Source: CAYLXX01 sp964484325
GTDB lineage: Bacteria > Patescibacteriota > Microgenomatia > UBA1406 > GWC2-37-13
Reading direction: 5' to 3'
DNA length: 64,000 nucleotides
Assembly: GCA_964484325.1 (NCBI GenBank)
Contig: CAZAEE010000004.1
Location: forward strand, 1-64,000
Shown one piece after another: positions 8,284 to 17,501 of this stretch; positions within the stretch are counted from its first letter, which is position 1, and every line of letters begins with the position of its first letter. Below the pieces are notes generated by a model. The model saw only the letters and a list, made by a program, of their open reading frames with translations. It searched no databases and was not told the origin of the DNA. A program made the position numbers and the translations under genes.

Positions 8284-9301
8284 AGATGACGTCTCCTTCT
8301 TGTAAACCAGACACTATTTCGGTATCACCGTTGACATCTTGACCAGTCTTAATCGGTTGTTTAATCTGTTTACCATCTTGGAGTTTGTTAACATATTCAG
8401 CATTGTTCTCTTTTTTAACGTAATTTTCTGGTATGGTAACGACATTGCCATAGTCTTTTAGCGTGAAGTCGGCGTCGCCAGTCATTCCCAACTTATACGT
8501 GTGACCATGCCCGCCAAACTGGATTTTCACTCCATAGACAGTACCTGTTTCGTCAGTGTTGGGAGTAAAACTAATCGATAAGACTGTCCCTGTAACAGTT
8601 TCATCAGGATAGGCATCAAAAACAATATTTGCCAACATCCCTTTTGTTAGTTTAACCACATCGGTTTGATCCACGTTAGCAGAAAAGTAAATCGTATCAG
8701 GATTAATCATCTCATACTGAGCTTGTGCAGGAAGAGGAACGTAAACACCAGCGGTGAGAACGGGTGCTTTTGTAACGATGCCATCAATCGGACTTTGGAG
8801 ATAGCTTGATTCTCTGGCTAAGTTTTGTATCTGAAGGTCCAAAACAGAATTACTTAGATCACTTTGGGCCTCATCAATGAGCCGTCTGGCCTCATCTCGA
8901 GTTTCAGTAGTTAATCCAAATTGCTGCGTACCATCATTGTCATCTTTGATCTGATCAAACACAGCTCGGGTTTTTGAATAAGTGTTAAGATACTTCTGGA
9001 TACGCATATTGATATCACGAGTATCCATCGACGCCACTGTTTGATTCTTCTTAACTATATCGCCCTCTTTCACACCGACCCAGACGACTTTTCCGGCAGA
9101 AGGAAAAGTTAAGGTCGCTTTTTCCTCGGCGTCGACTGAGCCAGAAAGAGATAATGTATCTTTCAAATCCTGTTTTTTGACCACATACTCTTTACTTTTA
9201 AGAGCTTTCACTTTTGCTGACTGATTTTGGAAATAAAGGACGATCCCAATGATCAAAACAAGCACGATAATATACCAACGACGTGACAGAAGTTTAATCA
9301 T
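8276..9301 (-). CDS. HlyD/MacA-type membrane-fusion adaptor
   Basis: One N-terminal membrane helix (about residues 10-25) is followed by a lipoyl-like half (PSAGKVVWVGVKEGDIVKKN), a helical hairpin of about 70 residues, the second lipoyl half (SPIDGIVTKAPVLTAGVYV), a beta-barrel and a membrane-proximal domain. This is the order seen in MacA and related adaptors. It leads a three-gene operon with an ATPase and an FtsX-fold permease. I chose ATG 9301; an in-frame GTG at 9307 is also possible, because a TAGAAT box lies five bases before it. The helical hairpin is short for an adaptor that meets TolC. Confidence 0.85.
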   Translation of the reverse strand: MIKLLSRRWYIIVLVLIIGIVLYFQNQSAKVKALKSKEYVVKKQDLKDTLSLSGSVDAEEKATLTFPSAGKVVWVGVKEGDIVKKNQTVASMDTRDINMRIQKYLNTYSKTRAVFDQIKDDNDGTQQFGLTTETRDEARRLIDEAQSDLSNSVLDLQIQNLARESSYLQSPIDGIVTKAPVLTAGVYVPLPAQAQYEMINPDTIYFSANVDQTDVVKLTKGMLANIVFDAYPDETVTGTVLSISFTPNTDETGTVYGVKIQFGGHGHTYKLGMTGDADFTLKDYGNVVTIPENYVKKENNAEYVNKLQDGKQIKQPIKTGQDVNGDTEIVSGLQEGDVIYD

Positions 9302-9361
9302 AACCACTATTCATTCTACAGTAAAAAACATTAGAAATATTTGCTACAATGTCCATCAAGA

Positions 9362-9943
9362 ATGATAAGGTTCAAAAAGTTCGAGTTTTACCTTCTGCCT
9401 ACTCTTTTGATCGTTTTTCTCATCAACTTTCATTACTACCAATTTTATACAGGTAAATTTAAACGTTTTAATCCTTACGTTCACCTTAATTTCAAGATCA
9501 ATCAATATGAGACGATTCAAAATCTTCATCCTTACGGACCAATTTATCAACTAGCCCAAAAATACAGAAACAGTGATAAGCCGGTGATTTTCATATTTCA
9601 GAAACGAAACGATAAAAACTTTGACTATACTTCTACGTATTATTTAAACGACGCCAATCCCGACAAAAAAAATCGCAAGTCAGCCTATTTGTCTGAGCTT
9701 TCCCTCTACATTCAATATTTTTTCTATCCCCGGGTGATACCAGTTTACATCGCAGCTCAATACGACGAGATGCATTTGGCTGCCGGAAGTGTTGTAATTG
9801 CAGATTACGACCTCCTGTATCGACCAACTCCCCTGAGAGCCAAACAATTAAAAAGGTTATCGTATGTCTACATCGAGTTTAATGCAATCGATCTGAGAAA
9901 GAGAGATAGCTATTACGCATTTGAAGTGATTGAGCCAACATGA
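9362..9943 (+). CDS. Single-pass extracytoplasmic protein paired with a GT-C enzyme
   Basis: I do not recognise this protein of about 194 residues. One membrane helix (about 10-26) is followed by a soluble domain rich in Tyr, Phe and Lys. It contains an alpha/beta-like stretch (DKPVIFIFQ, then SVVIADYD) similar in style to the soluble tails of the neighbouring GT39-like proteins. Its stop overlaps the start of the next gene by four bases (ATGA), and that GT-C protein has almost no soluble tail. The two could be a split transferase. The start at ATG 9362 fits a TACAAT box at 9345-9350. Confidence 0.55.
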   Translation: MIRFKKFEFYLLPTLLIVFLINFHYYQFYTGKFKRFNPYVHLNFKINQYETIQNLHPYGPIYQLAQKYRNSDKPVIFIFQKRNDKNFDYTSTYYLNDANPDKKNRKSAYLSELSLYIQYFFYPRVIPVYIAAQYDEMHLAAGSVVIADYDLLYRPTPLRAKQLKRLSYVYIEFNAIDLRKRDSYYAFEVIEPT

Positions 9944-11364
9944 ATACTGACTTACTTTATATTTTCCTATTTATTTTAACGATATATTTTATGGGTGCAT
10001 CAGTTGTAGGGCTTTTTTTAAATCATTTGAAACAGCAGACTCACTTATTTATTCGTATCGGCATCGCCTGGGCTCTTGGCAACTTTATTCTGATAACGAT
10101 TTTAAGCATCTTGGCATTTTTTAATTTACTTTTTGTCATTACACGAGCTAGTTTTCTTATATTTTTTGTTATATCTGCTCTCTGCTTCATCTCAACGATT
10201 TTTTTTCACATGCAGCTCGATCCCAAATCGTTAAAAAAAACTGTCGTAAACTGGCTTGTACTGGTGTTTTTTTTATTTTTTTTTATACCGCTTATTAAAG
10301 ATGCGACTCACTCATATATTCTTGAGTGGGACACAACAGCTATCTGGTTTCTGAAGGCCAAAGCCTTCTTCTATACCAATGGTATCTGGAACAATCTATT
10401 CTACACAAGTAAAACTCTTTTTTTATTTAGCAACAAAACGTACCCGATTGGCATTCCTCTTATGATCGCCGCTTTTTATAGAATAATACAGTTTGCAAAC
10501 GATCAGGTTGTACAGGTGTATATGCTTTTTTTCTATATAAATATTGTTCTTGTGGCCTATGGATTTGTGGTCGATAACTTCAAGGGGGTTTCTGTAATTG
10601 GCAGAGTGATTTTTGTCTTAGGTTTTTTTGCGCTACCCAGCTTCATCTTTTTTTCCCATAGCGGATACGCAGATATACCTCTCGGGTTTGTTCTATCCTT
10701 GACAACAATACTTTTTATCTATTTTTTGCGCCAAAACTCAATCAAAGGCTTGCTACTTCACTATTGTCTGCTAACGATTACTGGTGGACTTGGATTAACT
10801 CTCAAAAATGAGTCGGCGACATTTTTTGCAGTTCTTCAAATATGTGCTCTCGCCAGTTTTTTCTGGAAATATATTTATAAAAAACTGGATTCGTCTCAAA
10901 TACAGCGACCAATGATTTTTGGGGCCATAGCGTTTTGTTTAGCGATCTTACCTGCTGTTCTCTGGCGATACTTCGTCTATGCTCAACAGCTACCGTTCTA
11001 TCTTGATCATGTACTGGTTGGTCGGGATGTTTTTTCAAGACTGAAAACTGTTTTATTCTTTTATATGGATGAGCTTATTAACACAAGTAAATACAGTTTG
11101 ACACTGATACCACTTTTTATCGTATTTATTATGCTTCAATCAATACTGGTCGTAAAAAAACGCTTTTTAGCGATACTGCCGACAGTGCTTTTTCTTGTTC
11201 AGTTTATATCCTATACGTACGTCTATCTTATTACTACCGTGCCACTTTATTTACAACTCTCTACGTCATTTGGCAGACTGTTATTACAACTTCTCCCTAT
11301 GCTTTTTATTCTTGTCGTCTATCAAATTCCGATAGCATACAAAGCAGTCACTGAAGATTTATGA
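9940..11364 (+). CDS. Polytopic GT-C-like membrane glycosyltransferase
   Basis: This 474-residue protein has around eleven hydrophobic segments. The outer loop contains EWDTTAIWFLKAKAFF (about residues 127-142) and a further NKTYPIGIPLMIAAFY segment, a layout shared by GT39-like proteins. There is hardly any soluble C-terminal domain, which fits the separate single-pass protein encoded just upstream with a four-base overlap. It ends directly against the convergent gene at 11365 with no space between the stop codons. The substrate is unknown. Confidence 0.6.
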   Translation: MNTDLLYIFLFILTIYFMGASVVGLFLNHLKQQTHLFIRIGIAWALGNFILITILSILAFFNLLFVITRASFLIFFVISALCFISTIFFHMQLDPKSLKKTVVNWLVLVFFLFFFIPLIKDATHSYILEWDTTAIWFLKAKAFFYTNGIWNNLFYTSKTLFLFSNKTYPIGIPLMIAAFYRIIQFANDQVVQVYMLFFYINIVLVAYGFVVDNFKGVSVIGRVIFVLGFFALPSFIFFSHSGYADIPLGFVLSLTTILFIYFLRQNSIKGLLLHYCLLTITGGLGLTLKNESATFFAVLQICALASFFWKYIYKKLDSSQIQRPMIFGAIAFCLAILPAVLWRYFVYAQQLPFYLDHVLVGRDVFSRLKTVLFFYMDELINTSKYSLTLIPLFIVFIMLQSILVVKKRFLAILPTVLFLVQFISYTYVYLITTVPLYLQLSTSFGRLLLQLLPMLFILVVYQIPIAYKAVTEDL

Positions 11365-12495
11365 CTACAGAAATGGTCTCCAGTCTGAGATTGGGATAAC
11401 ATTATAAAGAAGAAAGTTAAACGCATATAAAAAGATTCCTGGCAGAAGAAAATACAAAGCAAGAATTACTTTTTTTGAGGTAAAAAATCGCTCAAAAGCA
11501 ATCAGTGCAAACGGCCACAGAGGTAGCGCATATCGGGCAATATCCATATGTCTGACGAAGGTTGTGGCAGTCAGAAAAATCAGTGAAAAGTAAAAAAAAC
11601 TGCGATACTTACTATCTTTCAAAAAGATAACTGCCAAAATATACATAAAAAAGTAAAAAAGATTCTCCTCAAGCCAGGCTGTACCTACCCACTGTGCTTG
11701 ATAGTTGAAAACAGAGTAAGGATAAACAAGCGGCACGAGGCCACCTGTTTTAATGTAGGCAAAAAAGTTGCCGTATTGGACCGCATATAATGTAAAAACT
11801 CCTAAAAGCCCCACAGGCACCAAAAGAATCCAGAGACTTTTTGCAGAAAATTTCCTGTGTTTCAGGTAGTTTTCGAGTAAAACAAAACAGTAGGCAATAA
11901 AAAGGAGAATACCCGGAGTTTTTGTCGCCGATGCGAGTGCGCCAAAAACTCCTGCCAAAAGATAGTTTTTTTTCTCAAAAAAAAGAACCGATGCAAGAAT
12001 AAAAAACATGAACATACTCTCGGGTGCACCGACCGATCTGACTACGAGAAATCGTGGCAAAAACAAGAAAACCAGACTAAGTACAAAAGCATTTTGGGAA
12101 AGTTTAAAATAGCGCACAATATAATAAAACAAAAGAGCGAGACATACTGTAAACAGAAGATTAACCATAATCATCGACTTCAAAAACCCAATAACAGATG
12201 AAAACAACCAGATGAAAAAAGGATAGACAGGTAGATGGGCAGCGTAATACTCTGCCGGTAACGGTACCTCCAACCGAAGCGCTGAAATAAGCTTTGGCGC
12301 ATACCACGTCTTAGCCGGCACAATATAAAGCACTCCGTCAAAATTCCGATAAATGTAGTCAAAAGAAGAATTGTGGATCACAAGACCTAAAACACTTTTC
12401 AGGTGAAGTAAAAATGGTAGATATAAAATGAACGATGAAACAAGCGAAACTGCTATAATAGTCAATATGTTTTTATATTTTTTCAGATATAGCAT
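11365..12495 (-). CDS. GT-C-like membrane glycosyltransferase
   Basis: This 376-residue protein has about nine membrane segments. The first outer loop has an acidic RNFDGVLYIV segment and a later AAHLPVYPFFIWLFS segment. This Asp-x-x-x-Tyr plus x-Pro-x-Tyr-Pro arrangement resembles PIG-V/PIG-M-like mannosyltransferases of the GT-C class, although the match is only by pattern. TACAAT lies six bases before the ATG on the minus strand, predicting a leaderless mRNA from a promoter shared with the divergent gene at 12514. Confidence 0.6.
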   Translation of the reverse strand: MLYLKKYKNILTIIAVSLVSSFILYLPFLLHLKSVLGLVIHNSSFDYIYRNFDGVLYIVPAKTWYAPKLISALRLEVPLPAEYYAAHLPVYPFFIWLFSSVIGFLKSMIMVNLLFTVCLALLFYYIVRYFKLSQNAFVLSLVFLFLPRFLVVRSVGAPESMFMFFILASVLFFEKKNYLLAGVFGALASATKTPGILLFIAYCFVLLENYLKHRKFSAKSLWILLVPVGLLGVFTLYAVQYGNFFAYIKTGGLVPLVYPYSVFNYQAQWVGTAWLEENLFYFFMYILAVIFLKDSKYRSFFYFSLIFLTATTFVRHMDIARYALPLWPFALIAFERFFTSKKVILALYFLLPGIFLYAFNFLLYNVIPISDWRPFL

Positions 12496-12513
12496 ACCTT
12501 TATTGTACAGTAT
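12496..12513. promoter_or_regulatory. 18-base symmetric divergent promoter
   Basis: The entire gap between two divergent start codons is 18 bases. TATTGT at 12501-12506 sits seven bases before ATG 12514 on the plus strand. On the minus strand TACAAT (12507 to 12502) sits six bases before the ATG at 12495. The two boxes are the same seven bases read on opposite strands, so one melted region could start both transcripts, each beginning at or next to its start codon. Confidence 0.6.
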
Positions 12514-13974
12514 ATGAAAAAAATCACGATCACGACTCTTTTTTTAACAGCACTTTTCCTGGTTGCGACGTTCCTGCGGTCTTTTCGGTTGGAAGAGTTT
12601 ACCACATTTCTCTCAGACCAGGGACGTGACGCAATTGTGATGAAACATATCGTGACGTTTGAGCACTTAACAGCTATCGGTCCACCAAGTTCGATTGGAC
12701 AAGTACTTCTGGGGCCATTTTATTATTATATGATTGCGCCATTTCTTCTTTTATTTCACTTTAATCCTATTGGCATGACATATGGGGTCTTACTCTATTC
12801 TCTTGTTGGGTTAGCATTAAGTTTTTATGTGGTCAGAAAGAACTTTGATTCTTTGACATCAACATTATTTGCTGTGTTTGTGACCTTTTCAGCAGTCAAC
12901 ATTGACGTCGCCCGTTTCTCCTGGAATCCCAATCTGTTACCGCTTTTTGCATTCTTCACTCTTTATTGTTTTTATCAATTTCTTGAAAGTAAAAAACTCC
13001 TGTATGCATTTTTAGCAGGACTCTTGTTTGGGCTCAGTGTCCAGCTTCATCATCTGGCATTTCTCATGGGGCCGGCGATGCTCATCTATTTTTTTGTTTA
13101 TCTGAAGAGCTATCAAAAAATCCCGAGCATCAGAAACTGGCTGACTTTATTTGGCTCATTTATCGTCGGATATTCTCCACTTATCTTTTTTGACTTGAAG
13201 CATCAATTTGTTAATACTCGGACGCTTCTTAATCTATTTCTTGGAGGCCAGTTTGTTGCAAAAAGTTCGTTCTTTGACCGGTTGACTGCTGCTATACAGA
13301 ACTTTTTTTCTCATGTGTTTGCCCATCAATTTAGCGTACTTTCATCATTAGGAATCATGACTTTACTGGTTATCTCGTATGGTATTCTCAAGAAACAGAA
13401 AAAAGTCAATCATTTTATCGAATTAAACTACATCATGATCTTCACGTACATCTTTTTATTCTGTTTTTTAAATAGTCAAAACTATCCTCACTACTTTGCT
13501 AGTATTTATTTCAGCTTTTATCTCGTATTCTCTTATCTGGTGTCAAAACTTCCTAAGAAAAAAGTTATCTCCTGGCTCATTATAGGCGTATTTGTTCTTC
13601 TTTATGTTAAATCTCAGGGACAAAAATATTACTTTTTTCACCAGATAGGTAATCATCAGATAAAAATTGCCGACGCTATTGCACAGTCAATTGTTAATCG
13701 TGATCCACAATCTCCATATCAAATCGCGGGACTCCCCTTTACTGAACCTGAGGGACATATTCGTTACTTCCTTGAGCTAAAAGGAAAAAGACCGCTTGAT
13801 GCCGACTCACCTGAAGAAGCAAAACAACTATTTGTACTTTGCCACGAAACCAACTGCCAACCTTTAGCCAATCCTCTTTACCAGATTGCAGCCTTCAGAA
13901 ATGGTAAAATTATAGACACCTGGCAGATTTATGGAGTTACCATTTACAAAGCAGTTCATGTCAAACCCAGATAA
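12514..13974 (+). CDS. GT-C (GT39-like) membrane glycosyltransferase, family A paralogue
   Basis: This 486-residue polytopic protein has the first-loop acidic motif SDQGRDAIVMKHI (about 34-46), then a glycine- and proline-rich GPPSSIGQVLLGPFYYY segment. It ends in a soluble tail of about 100 residues that contains a glutamate-rich stretch and a CHETNCQ pair of cysteines. The same order is found at 5047, 16210 and 25873. It starts the plus-strand arm of the glycan cluster, and its last 17 bases overlap the GT2 gene at 13958. Confidence 0.65.
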   Translation: MKKITITTLFLTALFLVATFLRSFRLEEFTTFLSDQGRDAIVMKHIVTFEHLTAIGPPSSIGQVLLGPFYYYMIAPFLLLFHFNPIGMTYGVLLYSLVGLALSFYVVRKNFDSLTSTLFAVFVTFSAVNIDVARFSWNPNLLPLFAFFTLYCFYQFLESKKLLYAFLAGLLFGLSVQLHHLAFLMGPAMLIYFFVYLKSYQKIPSIRNWLTLFGSFIVGYSPLIFFDLKHQFVNTRTLLNLFLGGQFVAKSSFFDRLTAAIQNFFSHVFAHQFSVLSSLGIMTLLVISYGILKKQKKVNHFIELNYIMIFTYIFLFCFLNSQNYPHYFASIYFSFYLVFSYLVSKLPKKKVISWLIIGVFVLLYVKSQGQKYYFFHQIGNHQIKIADAIAQSIVNRDPQSPYQIAGLPFTEPEGHIRYFLELKGKRPLDADSPEEAKQLFVLCHETNCQPLANPLYQIAAFRNGKIIDTWQIYGVTIYKAVHVKPR

Positions 13975-14722
13975 AATTTCGCTAATTGTGCCCTGCTATA
14001 ACGAGATTACCAATATTCAAAAAGGCGTCCTTGATAAAATCGGTAACTTCACCAAAATAAACAAACAATTTAGCGAAGTATTAATTGTTGATGACGGCTC
14101 AACTGACGATTCCAGAGCGATTATTAGAGAAAAATATCTCAATCAGTTTCCTAAATTCAGACTGATTGAAAACCTCCATCAAGGAAAAGCCTTTGCAATT
14201 ATCACCGGAATTGAACAATCAACCTGTCCTTATGTTATGTTTACAGATATTGATTTAGCCACACCGATTGAAGAAGCCAGTAAACTCATTGCAGAAATTA
14301 CCAATAGCTATCAGATCATTATAGGATCGCGTAAATCAAATAGACAAGGCGCTCCGTTGGCGCGAAAAATTTTATCCTTAGGATCTGTTATCGTCAGAGA
14401 ATATATTCTTGGTCTAAAAGGAATTCATGATACTCAATGTGGTTTTAAACTTTTTGAAAGAGATATTGCGATCAAAATCCTCAAAAAATTGATTGTGTTT
14501 CATAATAAAAGACATGCGAAAGGATCATCTGTATCTGCGGGATTTGATATGGAGTTTTTATTTCTGGCGACTAAACTGGGGTATAAAATTAAAGAGGTTT
14601 CCGTCACTTGGAAACATGTTGAAACAAAAAATGTGATTTTTTTTAAAGATGCGGTCGAAACACTGACTGATATTATCAAGATTAAGATTCACGATATCAG
14701 CGGTGCTTATAATGAAAAGTAA
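13958..14722 (+). CDS. GT2 polyprenyl-phosphate glucosyl/mannosyltransferase-like protein
   Basis: This protein of about 254 residues is a GT-A fold family 2 enzyme close in pattern to ALG5/DPM1-type polyprenyl-phosphate glycosyltransferases. IVPCYNE opens the protein, VDDGSTDDS binds the nucleotide, MFTDIDLATP holds the Asp-x-Asp metal motif, and DTQCGFKLF is the conserved acceptor-side block. Such enzymes make the lipid-phosphate sugar used by GT-C transferases, so it could supply the donor for the surrounding membrane enzymes. The ATG at 13958 was chosen over upstream codons because it aligns with the usual start. It lies inside the end of the preceding gene, and the next gene overlaps its end by 11 bases. 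Confidence 0.85.
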   Translation: MSNPDKISLIVPCYNEITNIQKGVLDKIGNFTKINKQFSEVLIVDDGSTDDSRAIIREKYLNQFPKFRLIENLHQGKAFAIITGIEQSTCPYVMFTDIDLATPIEEASKLIAEITNSYQIIIGSRKSNRQGAPLARKILSLGSVIVREYILGLKGIHDTQCGFKLFERDIAIKILKKLIVFHNKRHAKGSSVSAGFDMEFLFLATKLGYKIKEVSVTWKHVETKNVIFFKDAVETLTDIIKIKIHDISGAYNEK

Positions 14723-16202
14723 CCGATTTCTTCGCTCATACTGGCCATTACTTGCAATCATTGTAATTTCAGGTTTCTTGCTTTTTTTACGACTCAATAG
14801 AGACTGGTTATGGGACTGGGATGAGTGCATTTATGCACAATATGCCAAAACGATGAAAATAACAGGCAACTTTCTCACTAACTTTTGGCTGCATCAACCT
14901 CGACTTGAAAAGCCACCATTATATATGTGGCTTTTGCAACTGCCTTTTTCCTTTGGCGTGAATGAGTTCACTGCTAGATTTCTATCGGTACTATCATTTT
15001 TAACTCTTGTATCGTCTGTGTATTTATTTTCAAAAAAATTTCTCTCGGAAAAAATAGCCATTATTGCAGTACTTCTCCTTTTTATCTCCAATACATTCAT
15101 GACTTATACAACAAAAGTGAATACTGACATTTTATATACACTTTTTATCTTTCTCGGTTTTTGTTCTTGGGTACTTTCAGAAAAAAAGTCTCAGTATGGT
15201 TATCTATCTGGAATTTTTTTTGGGTTAGCCATAATGGTCAAAGGCTTAGGAATTGGAGTTTTTTTGATCGCGATAGCTCTCTCTGTTTTTATTAACTTCA
15301 AGCGTCGCCGGCTGACTGATTTCTTCAAAATGATCACCGCCATGACAATCGTAATTGCTCCCTGGCATATGTATGAATACTTGACCTATGGGAGGCAATT
15401 TATTCAAGTTTACATTATAGAAAACATCATCCAGAAGGTGAAGTACCCAGTGGAATTCCATTTTGGCGGTCGATTGTATTACATACTTTTGATCCTTAAA
15501 GAGTTTTTTCCTTGGATAATTGGAGTACTCATTTTGCCGGTATATATTTTGATATTATTAAAAAAAATTAATTTTGCAAAATTTTCAATAAAAAAAATTT
15601 CTGAGAAAAACCAAATTTTGCTTCTTCTTTTTCTTCTCGTTCTTTTATCTTTGATAAGCATTACTCAAGCAAAAACGAAGATCGCCTGGTATGTAATGCC
15701 TTTTTACCCATTTCTAACAATTTTGCTGGCTTATAGCTTGGAATTTATTTTGTTAAAATTACGAAAATATTCATCTGCAGCAATTTTTACGGTTATCGTG
15801 GTTCTCTCAGTTCAAGCATCTTTCTCACTCTATCAAGAAGTGCAACCACTACGATCGAAACGAGAAGTTTCACCAAGAAACGAAATAATCTCATATGCCA
15901 AAAATTACCCTTATCCAACAATTGACTACCTTGTACAAAAATCAGAAAGAACTGCTAAAGATCTTTTAAATCAATCACCTTCTTTGTATACTTCAACCAC
16001 ATTTGTTTACGGTGGAAATGCCTGTGCTGTTTATTATAGTAATAAAGACGTTAATTATTATTATTCGCCCGATGAATTTTTGAAAAGATTAAACAAAGGC
16101 AATGGTTTCTATCTGATTGAAAATGGTGATTTCCATTATTTAAAAAATTCGGCAGCTCAGATTGTATATAAAAATAGTGATTTCACGTTACTGAAAAATT
16201 GA
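14712..16202 (+). CDS. GT39 (PMT/ArnT-like) membrane glycosyltransferase
   Basis: This 496-residue enzyme shows the classical GT39 first loop WDWDECIYAQYAKTMK with the catalytic Asp-Glu, followed by RLEKPPLYMWLLQLP, and about eleven membrane segments. The C-terminal 100 residues are soluble and end in a small alpha/beta-like region. It overlaps the polyprenyl-phosphate sugar synthase gene just upstream by 11 bases, which fits enzyme and donor-maker being made together. The acceptor could be lipid, glycan or protein. Confidence 0.8.
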   Translation: MKSNRFLRSYWPLLAIIVISGFLLFLRLNRDWLWDWDECIYAQYAKTMKITGNFLTNFWLHQPRLEKPPLYMWLLQLPFSFGVNEFTARFLSVLSFLTLVSSVYLFSKKFLSEKIAIIAVLLLFISNTFMTYTTKVNTDILYTLFIFLGFCSWVLSEKKSQYGYLSGIFFGLAIMVKGLGIGVFLIAIALSVFINFKRRRLTDFFKMITAMTIVIAPWHMYEYLTYGRQFIQVYIIENIIQKVKYPVEFHFGGRLYYILLILKEFFPWIIGVLILPVYILILLKKINFAKFSIKKISEKNQILLLLFLLVLLSLISITQAKTKIAWYVMPFYPFLTILLAYSLEFILLKLRKYSSAAIFTVIVVLSVQASFSLYQEVQPLRSKREVSPRNEIISYAKNYPYPTIDYLVQKSERTAKDLLNQSPSLYTSTTFVYGGNACAVYYSNKDVNYYYSPDEFLKRLNKGNGFYLIENGDFHYLKNSAAQIVYKNSDFTLLKN

Positions 16203-16209
16203 CCTGATT

Positions 16210-17487
16210 ATGAAAAAAGAGATTATTATACTGATATTTTTTATACTCGTGTTTATCGGTGTTCGATCGGTAAACTTTATCTATCACTTGAACTTCACTG
16301 TAGATCAAGCGCAACAAGCTACCAGAGCATTGGAACTGTATCGGAAAAAAGAACTCACTCTTATCGGTAATGAAGTTACCTCGTATAACTATCAAGGAAA
16401 AACAATATTTCAAGGTCCGGCAACTCACTACATGATACTTGCACTTCTTATTTTGGGTAACTTTGACCCTGTTTTTTCTTCTTATATCTTTTTGCTCTTT
16501 TGTGCGTTCATGATATTTCCTTTGTATTACGGGACCAAAATGCTCATTAACCAAAAAGCCGCTCTCATCATGGTTATTCTCTATACGCTCATGCCCTACT
16601 TTGTCACCTATACTAGATTTCTCTGGAACCCCAACTTTCAACTTTCGCTTCTACCGATTCTCATTTTGTTAATGGGTCTTTATAAAAAGAGAAAGAAGAC
16701 ATGGCTTTTTTTTGCATTGTCGACTTTTTTGGGAATATTACTGCATTTTCATTATCAGTTCATTTTTGTGATTGTCGCAGTATTCATTTACTATTTTTTC
16801 GTTGTCCGTCTATCTCGTATCAATATACTAGTTTTTTTGGGCGGTTTGATCGCTGGTCTGGGACCATTAATACTTTTTGAGTTAAAGCACAATTTTTATA
16901 ACTTTAGAACCGGTCTTTTGATATTAGAACATCCTCAAGAGTCGCATCGGGCCGGTGGTGTATCTACACCGCACTATTATTTGTCGCCTGTTTTCCTAGG
17001 TCTACTGGCAATTATGGGGTTATGCAGTTGGTTGCTGTCAAAATTGCTGAAAAAGTATCACATAAGCCTTGGAAATATGCAGTTTATGCTGTTTGCGGCA
17101 ATTTTGGCGCTCTTTCTTTTCGTTCGCACAGCTTTCATCAACTTTCCCCGTCCCAGTCATTCATTTTGGGCAGGAACAACGTATTACAATTACCTTATCG
17201 ATCACAAAATCTACGAGATTGCCAAACAAGAAAACCTGAAAAATTACAACATCGCCAATCCAACATATGACACACTCGCTCTTGTGCCAAAGTATTTGCT
17301 GAAGCGTGATAATGTTCAGCTTAATTATGAAGATTATTACTCAAATAAGTTCCTTTATGTAATATATGAAAGCGATCAATATATGCACGATCCAGCCTAT
17401 GAAGTACATACGTTCACTCCATCAAAACTTATTAAGAAATGGCGGTTAAATCAAAGATACTCTTTGTATCTTCTTGAAAGGATGTAA
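16210..17487 (+). CDS. GT-C (GT39-like) membrane glycosyltransferase, family A paralogue
   Basis: This 425-residue polytopic protein has a first outer loop with NFTVDQAQQATRAL (about 30-43), where the acidic residue is followed by Gln, then LTLIGNEV and a QGPATHYMI segment. The pattern is that of the paralogues at 12514 and 25873. The soluble C-terminal tail is about 80 residues, rich in Tyr. The gene begins seven bases after the preceding stop and continues the plus-strand run. No separate promoter is obvious, so it is probably part of the same operon. Confidence 0.62.
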   Translation: MKKEIIILIFFILVFIGVRSVNFIYHLNFTVDQAQQATRALELYRKKELTLIGNEVTSYNYQGKTIFQGPATHYMILALLILGNFDPVFSSYIFLLFCAFMIFPLYYGTKMLINQKAALIMVILYTLMPYFVTYTRFLWNPNFQLSLLPILILLMGLYKKRKKTWLFFALSTFLGILLHFHYQFIFVIVAVFIYYFFVVRLSRINILVFLGGLIAGLGPLILFELKHNFYNFRTGLLILEHPQESHRAGGVSTPHYYLSPVFLGLLAIMGLCSWLLSKLLKKYHISLGNMQFMLFAAILALFLFVRTAFINFPRPSHSFWAGTTYYNYLIDHKIYEIAKQENLKNYNIANPTYDTLALVPKYLLKRDNVQLNYEDYYSNKFLYVIYESDQYMHDPAYEVHTFTPSKLIKKWRLNQRYSLYLLERM

Positions 17488-17501
17488 AATACTTATAGCC
17501 C

